DNA of 10,794 nt from CAZOKO01 sp964580455 (lineage in GTDB: Bacteria; Desulfobacterota; WTBG01), in NCBI GenBank assembly GCA_964580455.1, contig CAZOKO010000092.1:1-10794 (forward strand). The letters run 5' to 3'. Under the pieces are notes generated by a model. The model ran no database searches. It was not told the origin of the DNA and saw nothing but the letters and a program-made list of their open reading frames with translations. A program made the position numbers and the translations under genes. Of the stretch, positions 5,500-10,794 are shown in pieces; the first letter of the stretch is position 1, and the number at the start of each line of letters is the position of its first letter.

Positions 5500-6933
5500 A
5501 TGAAGGTACTCTTAATCCAGCCCCCTATGTTTCACTTAAAGATGCATCTCGCTCCTAACCTGGGTTTGGCCTATATTGCAGCGGTACTTGAGAAGGCCGG
5601 TGTAGAGGTGAGGGTCTATGATGCTGCTGCGGAGGAAGGGTCCTACGATGAGATCATTGATCAGATCAAGAGCTTTAGGCCTCATCTCATTGGAGCGGGG
5701 GGACAAACACCGGTAAGTCCCCGGGCACTTACCATTTTTCAAAGGGCTAAGAAAGAGGTAGATCCCGGTATCATAACCTTAGCCGGTGGTCCTCATTTCA
5801 GCTTCACTGACCGGGAGTCTCTCGAGCAATGTCCTGCACTTGATATAGTGGTGCGGGGAGAAGGGGAAGAAACTATCAGAGAACTCTGTCAGAGGATTGA
5901 GAAGGATGAGGGATTAGAAGAGGTGAAGGGTATTACCTATCGGAACAAAAGAGATGAGGTTGTCCGTAATCCGGACCGGGAGCCTATTGCTGACCTTGAT
6001 TCCATTCCCCTGCCCGCCTGGCATCTCTTCCCGGTGGAGAAATACCATTGGGTCGGAAATAAGGTTATTGGCATCTCTTCTTCGCGGGGGTGTCCCTATC
6101 GCTGTCCCTACTGTATTACCTGGAAAGTCCACAAGGGGGTTCGCCTCAGGAAGCCAAAAAAGATCGTGGAAGAGATGGTGTGGGTCAAAAGGAACTTTAA
6201 TCACGATACCTTCTTCTTCCAGGATGATGCCTCCTTTTTGTCGCGTGAGCAGGTGGAAGGGTTTTTAGAAGAGCTGGAAAAATGTGGAGAGAAACTTTAC
6301 TGGTACTATGAAACCCGTGAAGATGTGTTTCTCAGCTATCGCGACCTCTGGCAACGGATGAAAGAAAACGGTCTCTTTAAAATCATTTTTGGCCTTGAAA
6401 CCCCTGATCCGATTCTCCGGGAGTGCTGTGGGAAAAAAGGCTTCAACTGTGAGGCGGTAGAGGAAATGATGGTTACCCTTGAAAAGGAACTTGATATTCT
6501 GGTTTCTATCTACCTGCTTTTTGGTATGCCTGAGGACACCGAAGAGTCAATGGATGCCCTGCTGCAATACGGTAAACACCTGTATCCTGACTACTGTTCT
6601 TTTGTTGTCGGCAGCATGGCAGTTCCGTTCCCGGGAACGGATATGTTTAACGACCTGAAAGCAAAAAATATGATAACCAGTTTTAACTGGAGTGATTATG
6701 GATTTGGCAAGTCTGTTATTAAGACCACAGTATCGCCCGAGAAGCTGCAGGAGATCTTTGCCGGGTTCTGGGTTAGGACCTACGTTCGACCAAAAGCCTT
6801 TTTGAAGCAGATCCAGTCCATCTGTTCCCGAAACCGGTTCCGGAGGGCTATGGCAAAACAGTATGTGACAATGGCAGTGGAGATGATTTCTGATGTGAAA
6901 AAGATGAAGGGAGAAAAAGAAGCCGAATTTTAA
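5500..6933 (+). CDS. BchE-like cobalamin-binding-domain radical SAM protein
   Basis: A 477-residue protein with two domains. An N-terminal Rossmann-like, cobalamin-binding-type domain (about 1-165) shows MKVLLIQPP, a LAGGPH turn (94-99) and VVRGEGE (117-123), typical of the BchE-like class. The radical SAM domain follows with C-x3-C-x2-C at Cys198, Cys202 and Cys205 for the [4Fe-4S] cluster, FQDDASF (240-246) and GLETP (298-302) further on. The protein would reductively cleave SAM to drive methyl transfer or ring chemistry. BchE itself closes the isocyclic ring of Mg-protoporphyrin methyl ester without oxygen, but no bacteriochlorophyll genes are visible here, so substrate is unknown and a hopanoid- or tetrapyrrole-modifying role is equally possible. 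TAGGA (5491-5495) precedes the ATG. The gene lies just after the ferredoxin/FDBR-like cluster and just before metK and ahcY. Confidence 0.8.
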   Translation: MKVLLIQPPMFHLKMHLAPNLGLAYIAAVLEKAGVEVRVYDAAAEEGSYDEIIDQIKSFRPHLIGAGGQTPVSPRALTIFQRAKKEVDPGIITLAGGPHFSFTDRESLEQCPALDIVVRGEGEETIRELCQRIEKDEGLEEVKGITYRNKRDEVVRNPDREPIADLDSIPLPAWHLFPVEKYHWVGNKVIGISSSRGCPYRCPYCITWKVHKGVRLRKPKKIVEEMVWVKRNFNHDTFFFQDDASFLSREQVEGFLEELEKCGEKLYWYYETREDVFLSYRDLWQRMKENGLFKIIFGLETPDPILRECCGKKGFNCEAVEEMMVTLEKELDILVSIYLLFGMPEDTEESMDALLQYGKHLYPDYCSFVVGSMAVPFPGTDMFNDLKAKNMITSFNWSDYGFGKSVIKTTVSPEKLQEIFAGFWVRTYVRPKAFLKQIQSICSRNRFRRAMAKQYVTMAVEMISDVKKMKGEKEAEF

Positions 6934-6977
6934 TCCTCTTTTCCCCCAGCTATTTCGAATGATCTGTAAATTTTTTC

Positions 6978-7006
6978 TTGTAATAAACGGAACTAGCTGT
7001 TACATT
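6978..7006 (+). promoter_or_regulatory. Candidate sigma70-type promoter upstream of metK
   Basis: TTGTAA (6978-6983) and TACATT (7001-7006) are separated by 17 bases, each matching 4 of 6 consensus positions, and the -10 is 61 bases before the metK ATG. Weak matches in an AT-rich gap make this tentative. No SAM riboswitch structure is visible in the 134-base gap. Confidence 0.28.
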
Positions 7007-7067
7007 ACCACCCCGTGTTTAGTTTGTTTAACATGAATTATAAAAACCATTAATTAGGAGATGTGTT

Positions 7068-8231
7068 ATGTCAATGACCAACTTTCTCTTTACATCTGAA
7101 TCGGTAACCGAAGGGCATCCGGATAAAGTTTCGGATAGTATATCGGATTCCATCCTTGATGCGATTATTGCCCAGGATAAAAAGGCACACGTAGCCTGCG
7201 AGACTATGGTTACGACCGGTATGGCCGTTGTTGCAGGTGAAATAACCACCGGTTGTTATGTCCATATCCCGGATATTATCAGGCAGACAATAAAGGAGAT
7301 AGGCTATAACGACTCCAGCATGGGTTTTGACTGGGAAACCTGTGCTGTACTAACTTCAATTGATACTCAATCGCCTGATATTGCCATGGGTGTAAATGCC
7401 AAGAAAGGGAAGAAACAGGGTGCCGGAGACCAGGGTCTTATGTTCGGTTATGCCTGTTCTGAAACACCGGAGTTGATGCCCATGCCAATAACCTATGCGA
7501 ACAAATTGGCAAAGAGGTTAAGCGTAGCAAGAAAAAAAGGTATCCTCGATTTTTTAAGACCGGATGGCAAATCTCAGGTTACCGTTGAATATCTGGATGA
7601 CCACCCCAAGAGAGTAGATACCGTAGTAATAGCTGCTCAGCATTCTCCTACCGTAAAAGATAAGGTGTTACAGGAGGGTATTATCGAAGAGGTCATTAAA
7701 AAAGTGATTCCGGCAAGGATGCTGGATGGTAAAACCAAGTTTCACATCAATTCCACCGGTCGGTTTGTGCAGGGGGGACCCAAGGCAGATTGTGGATTGA
7801 CCGGGCGAAAAATTATTTGTGATACCTATGGCGGTCAGGGAAGTCATGGTGGTGGTGCTTTTTCTGGAAAAGATCCTTCCAAAGTTGACCGATCTGCTTC
7901 CTACATGGCACGCTATGTTGCTAAGAATGTTGTGGCTGGAGGGTTGGCAAGAAAGTGCGAAGTGCAATTATCTTATAGTATCGGTGTTGCTGAACCGGTT
8001 TCAGTAATGATCAATACCTTTGGAACCAGTAAAATACCGCCTGACGATATTGCGAAGCTGGTGAGGAAACATTTTTGTCTAACCCCTGCAGAGATGATTA
8101 AGTATCTTAATCTACTTAGGCCTATCTATAGGAAAACAGCCGCCTATGGGCATTTTGGCAGGAAAGAACCTGAATTTACCTGGGAAAAGACAGATATGGC
8201 TAATAAGTTGAAAAGAGCAGCTGGTCTTTAG
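7068..8231 (+). CDS. metK: S-adenosylmethionine synthetase
   Basis: A 387-residue MetK that makes SAM from methionine and ATP in the cytosol, releasing phosphate and pyrophosphate. Signatures are clear: TSESVTEGHPDK (9-20), where the His and Asp bind ATP and metal, GAGDQG (118-123), and GGGAFSGKDP (261-270) in the phosphate-binding loop. Length is usual for the family (about 380-400). Near 253-262 the sequence reads YGGQGSHGGG rather than the common YGGxGRHGGG, so Arg is replaced by Ser there; other residues look intact. TAGGAG (7055-7060) precedes the ATG by 7 bases. It sits between the radical SAM gene and ahcY, forming a SAM supply and recycling block. Confidence 0.97.
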   Translation: MSMTNFLFTSESVTEGHPDKVSDSISDSILDAIIAQDKKAHVACETMVTTGMAVVAGEITTGCYVHIPDIIRQTIKEIGYNDSSMGFDWETCAVLTSIDTQSPDIAMGVNAKKGKKQGAGDQGLMFGYACSETPELMPMPITYANKLAKRLSVARKKGILDFLRPDGKSQVTVEYLDDHPKRVDTVVIAAQHSPTVKDKVLQEGIIEEVIKKVIPARMLDGKTKFHINSTGRFVQGGPKADCGLTGRKIICDTYGGQGSHGGGAFSGKDPSKVDRSASYMARYVAKNVVAGGLARKCEVQLSYSIGVAEPVSVMINTFGTSKIPPDDIAKLVRKHFCLTPAEMIKYLNLLRPIYRKTAAYGHFGRKEPEFTWEKTDMANKLKRAAGL

Positions 8232-8372
8232 AAAATTCACTTTTTGGACGCAGATTATCAAAATTTAGTTTCCTACAAATAACGGATCAGTTTATAAATT
8301 CTTCTTAATAGCTTATAACATGTTTGATTACGTTTTTTATAGTTAGCATAGGAAAACAACTATCTAGCGTTT

Positions 8373-8392
8373 ATCCGCGAAAATCCGTGTCC
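8373..8392 (+). repeat. Leader repeat copy upstream of ahcY
   Basis: A 20-base element ATCCGCGAAAATCCGTGTCC, itself two near-repeats of ATCCGNGNNN. It lies 19 bases before the ahcY start. A relative matching 16 of 20 positions is at 10052-10071, also just before a gene, and similarity seems to extend into the flanking bases (TCTARCG upstream, AGGAG downstream). Confidence 0.6.
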
Positions 8393-8411
8393 TAATTTAT
8401 AGGAGAAGTTG

Positions 8412-9668
8412 ATGAAATATCATGTTAAAGACTTAAGTTTGGCCAAAGATGGTATGCTCCGTATCGAGTGGGCGAATCACAGTATGCCTGTCTTAAATCT
8501 GATTAAAGAAAGATTTAAACGGGAGAAGCCTCTTAAAGGTCTTAAACTTGCTGCCTGTCTGCATGTTACAACCGAAACGGCCAGTCTAATGGAAACGTTG
8601 AAAGCAGGAGGTGCTCAGTTGGCACTTTGTGCTTCAAACCCTCTGAGCACCCAGGATGATGTAGCTGCTGCTCTGGTAAAGCACCATAAGATTTCTGTCT
8701 TTTCTATCAAGGGAGAAAATAACAAAACTTACTATAACCATATCAATGCTGCGCTTGATATTGAGCCGCATGTTACCATGGACGATGGGGCAGATCTGGT
8801 TTCCACTGTCCATTCCAAAAGGACACAGTTGGTAAAAAATATTATTGGGGGAACGGAGGAAACGACTACCGGGATTATTAGACTTCGTGACATGGCTCGC
8901 AAAAAGGTCCTGCGCTTTCCCGTTATATCTGTAAATGATGCCCAGACCAAACACCTTTTTGATAACCGCTATGGTACCGGACAGAGCACCATCGATGGGA
9001 TTATAAGGGCAACTAACAGGTTGATTTCAGGCAGCACCTTTGTTGTCTGCGGTTATGGATGGTGTGGTCGGGGGCTTGCCATGAGGGCGAAGGGGATGGG
9101 AGCTAACGTCATTGTAACTGAGGTTGATCATCTGAGAGCTTTAGAGGCTACGATGGATGGTTACAGGGTGATGCCGATAGCAGAAGCATCAAAGATTGGA
9201 GACTTTTTCTGTACCGTTACCGGTGATAAACATGTTATAGATAAAAAACATTTCCTCTCCATGAAAGACGGGGCAATAGTCTCTAATTCAGGACATTTCA
9301 ATGTTGAACTGAACCTTGAGGCTCTGGCAAAAATGACCAGGAGCAAGAGGAAGATAAGAGAGTTTGTTGAAGAGTACAGCTTGAAAAACGGTAAACGGAT
9401 ATATCTGCTTGGTGAGGGGAGATTGATTAATCTTGCTGCCGCTGAGGGGCACCCCTCAAGTGTGATGGATATGAGTTTTGCCAATCAGGCACTGTCTGCC
9501 GAATACCTTTTGAAAAAGGGAAAGCAGTTAAATAAAGAAGTTTACACAGTACCAGCCAGGATAGATGAGATGATAGCGAAGTTAAAGCTAAAATCGATGG
9601 GCGTAAAGATAGATACCTTGACCAGGGAACAAAAGGAATATTTATCTTCCTGGGAAGCTGGAACGTAG
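8412..9668 (+). CDS. ahcY: S-adenosylhomocysteine hydrolase (short type)
   Basis: A 418-residue AdoHcyase that splits SAH to adenosine and homocysteine, relieving product inhibition of SAM-dependent methyl transfer. Conserved motifs include HVTTETA (51-57), GGTEETTTG (146-154), DNRYGTGQS (184-192), the NAD-binding GYGWCGRG (214-221) and SNSGHFNVEL (291-300). The last block reads SNSGHFN where NAGHFD is common. The length and C-terminal GVKIDTLTREQKEYLSSW segment match the short archaeal/Thermotoga-type enzyme lacking the insertion of the longer bacterial and eukaryotic forms. The ATG at 8412 is preferred because AGGAG (8401-8405) is 6 bases upstream; the in-frame TTG at 8409 is too close. It is the partner of metK 180 bases upstream. 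Confidence 0.96.
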   Translation: MKYHVKDLSLAKDGMLRIEWANHSMPVLNLIKERFKREKPLKGLKLAACLHVTTETASLMETLKAGGAQLALCASNPLSTQDDVAAALVKHHKISVFSIKGENNKTYYNHINAALDIEPHVTMDDGADLVSTVHSKRTQLVKNIIGGTEETTTGIIRLRDMARKKVLRFPVISVNDAQTKHLFDNRYGTGQSTIDGIIRATNRLISGSTFVVCGYGWCGRGLAMRAKGMGANVIVTEVDHLRALEATMDGYRVMPIAEASKIGDFFCTVTGDKHVIDKKHFLSMKDGAIVSNSGHFNVELNLEALAKMTRSKRKIREFVEEYSLKNGKRIYLLGEGRLINLAAAEGHPSSVMDMSFANQALSAEYLLKKGKQLNKEVYTVPARIDEMIAKLKLKSMGVKIDTLTREQKEYLSSWEAGT

Positions 9669-9717
9669 AGACTATTTTAGTAATATTTTGAGATGAAAGG
9701 TAGCTGATCCTTTTTTG

Positions 9718-9758
9718 CCCCGTCAGGAAGAATGTCCCATCCAAACTTTCTAGCGGGG
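9718..9758 (+). terminator. Possible terminator hairpin after ahcY
   Basis: CCCCGTCAGGAAG (9718-9730) pairs with CTTTCTAGCGGGG (9746-9758) at 12 of 13 positions counting two G-T pairs, around a 15-base loop. It starts 50 bases after the ahcY stop. Only three Ts follow directly, so intrinsic termination would be weak; it may equally be part of the repeat family in this gap. Confidence 0.4.
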
Positions 9759-9916
9759 TTTGCATTCAGAAATGATAATAGTTTTTTAGTGATCAACCTT
9801 GTTTTTGTTGTAATAAAAATTTACCGCAAGTTTTTAAGATTATTGGTGTATAGTACACTTAGTAGGGTGTTAACTGGATAGCTATAGACGATTTGAGAAA
9901 ATAGTTGTCAGTGTTC

Positions 9917-10049
9917 ACCCCGTTAGAAATAGGAAATGTCTTAGTTGATTTGCAAGATATCATTTTGCTATTTCTGGTTGTTTGTAAAGATTCTTTTTAT
10001 CATTTGTTCCCTAAACATTTCCGTAAATTATAATTATTTCTAACGGGGT
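9917..10049. repeat. 15-base perfect inverted repeat
   Basis: ACCCCGTTAGAAATA (9917-9931) is the exact reverse complement of TATTTCTAACGGGGT (10035-10049), with 103 bases between. The same core in looser form makes up the hairpin at 9718-9758, giving four copies in alternating orientation. This is a small repeat family or a miniature-element remnant, not identifiable further. Confidence 0.7.
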
Positions 10050-10051
10050 AA

Positions 10052-10071
10052 ATCTGCGGAAATCTGCGTCC
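10052..10071 (+). repeat. Leader repeat copy upstream of the CzcC-like gene
   Basis: ATCTGCGGAAATCTGCGTCC lies 23 bases before the start of the CzcC-like gene and matches 16 of 20 positions of the element before ahcY (8373-8392). It directly follows the right arm of the 15-base inverted repeat. Confidence 0.6.
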
Positions 10072-10094
10072 CATTATAGCAGGAGGAAAGGATA

Positions 10095-10715
10095 ATGAGA
10101 AAACGTATTTTTTTTATCATCGTTAGTGTTCTATCGCTTTCACATTTCGTTTTTGCACAAGAAGAAGATGTGTTGCACAGTGTGTCTAAAAATGGGTGCG
10201 ATCTGCAGAAAGCAATTGATATCACCCTGAGGAAAAACCCGGAACTTGCTGCTATCGCACTTGAATTAGATGCAGCAGAAGCCAGAATAAAACAGGCGGG
10301 TTTATGGTCTAACCCCACTTTTGAAGCGGAATCTGAGAACTTTTCGGGAGACTACCATATTTTTAGTAGTGCAGAAAATACATTTTCCATTTCACAGCCC
10401 TTTTTATTAGGCGGGAAAATAAAACATCAAAAAAACATTGCAGAAAAGGAAAAGGAAATTTTACAACTACGTTATGAAGCTGCAAAAACAGATCTGATTA
10501 CGAAAGTTAAACATGTTGTTTGTCATATTCTACTATCACAAAATAATTTAGAATTTGAAAATGAAACCCGGAACAACGCAAAAAAACTTCATGACTTCAT
10601 AGCAAAAAAAACAATGGTAGAGGACGAAGATTCTATCCAATCCCAGCTTTTAAGTGCAGAAATTGAGCTTTCCCAGGCAGAACTTGAAGTTCTTGATGCC
10701 CACATTCAACCATGA
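10095..10715 (+). pseudogene. CzcC/TolC-type outer-membrane efflux protein, 5' half only
   Basis: 206 residues of an outer-membrane factor of metal-efflux or RND systems. A signal peptide (1-21, MRKRIFFIIVSVLSLSHFVFA) precedes a conserved start: KNPELAAIALELDAAEARI, QAGLWSNPTFEAESENF and SISQPFLLGGKI are characteristic CzcC features. A long charged helical stretch (about 112-200) fits the alpha-barrel coiled coil. Family members run about 400-450 residues; this one stops after HIQP at 10715, halfway, and no other frame continues it within the window. It is therefore truncated, or interrupted by an insertion whose left end begins near 10710. AGGAGG (10081-10086) gives a proper start 8 bases later. 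No RND pump partner is visible. Efflux of metal ions would fit with the NicO-like transporters. Confidence 0.7.
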
Positions 10716-10736
10716 AGTGCAACAAAGACGGTTTGT

Positions 10737-10781
10737 AAGACATCGTAAGGAGTGGCAAAGTTAAGGCACTTACGAGGTCTT
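10737..10781. repeat. Strong inverted repeat past the break in the CzcC-like gene
   Basis: AAGACATCGTAAG (10737-10749) and CTTACGAGGTCTT (10769-10781) pair at 12 of 13 positions around a 19-base loop, starting 21 bases after the premature stop. No T-tract follows, so it is not a clear terminator. It could be the structured end of an inserted element; the window ends 13 bases later. Confidence 0.55.
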
Positions 10782-10794
10782 GAGTTAAGTTGAT

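Larger units (their letters stand above)
9669..10094. other. 426-base gene-free, repeat-rich intergenic region
   Basis: AT-rich with no convincing ORF on either strand. It holds a hairpin at 9718-9758, a palindrome GTGTA-TAG-TACAC at 9846-9858 that could be an operator but is unassigned, four copies of a 13-base TTTCTARCGGGGT-like element in alternating orientation, and the leader repeat at 10052-10071. It separates the SAM-cycle genes from the efflux-type gene. Confidence 0.65.

Noticed and set aside
5500..6933. Naming the radical SAM gene bchE
   Set aside because: Many unrelated cobalamin-type radical SAM proteins share this architecture, and no bacteriochlorophyll genes are nearby, so a specific symbol is not supported.
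6934..7067. SAM riboswitch upstream of metK
   Set aside because: None of the conserved SAM-I or SAM-II core sequences or the multi-helix layout could be found in the 134-base gap.
8232..8411. SAH riboswitch upstream of ahcY
   Set aside because: No conserved SAH riboswitch core or suitable paired helices are visible; the gap is AT-rich with only the leader repeat.
9669..10094. CRISPR array or small ORF in the repeat-rich gap
   Set aside because: The repeats are only 13-20 bases, irregularly spaced and in both orientations, and no ORF with a ribosome binding site is present.

Overview
The window reads as one densely packed, entirely plus-strand segment from a Gram-negative, probably anaerobic bacterium. 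Evidence for this is a signal-peptide outer-membrane/efflux protein, several low-potential ferredoxins and a B12-type radical SAM enzyme. Moderate GC, short degenerate dispersed repeats in most gaps and a short archaeal/Thermotoga-type S-adenosylhomocysteinase would fit a Brocadiales-type planctomycete or a deltaproteobacterium-like lineage. The lineage is an inference and cannot be fixed from this sequence alone.

Region 1 (78-2336) holds two paralogous membrane proteins with long histidine-rich loops, resembling NicO/RcnA-type nickel/cobalt transporters. Between them lies a decayed gene for a small secreted or outer-membrane protein, with an ATT in place of its start codon and an internal frameshift.

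Region 2 (2419-5356) is the most distinctive part. It contains two paralogs that I read as distant members of the ferredoxin-dependent bilin reductase (FDBR) superfamily, a small SCP2-like lipid/ligand-binding protein, and three different two-cluster ferredoxins. One ferredoxin has an Asp in place of a cluster-ligand Cys and unusual Cys spacing. The genes are closely spaced with good ribosome binding sites, and one pair overlaps by 4 bases.

Region 3 (5500-9668) holds a BchE-like cobalamin-binding-domain radical SAM protein, then metK (SAM synthetase) and ahcY (SAH hydrolase). Together these are a SAM consumer plus the enzymes that supply SAM and clear SAH.

Region 4 (9669-10794) is a 426-base gap rich in short inverted and direct repeats, followed by a CzcC/TolC-type outer-membrane factor cut off at about half length. 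A strong hairpin follows just past the break.

Working model (inference): a metal-supply and tetrapyrrole-modifying locus. A radical SAM enzyme acts on a tetrapyrrole-like substrate without oxygen, FDBR-like proteins reduce it with electrons from dedicated ferredoxins, and the SCP2-like protein may carry the hydrophobic intermediate. No heme oxygenase or globin gene is visible here, so the origin of any bilin-like substrate is open.
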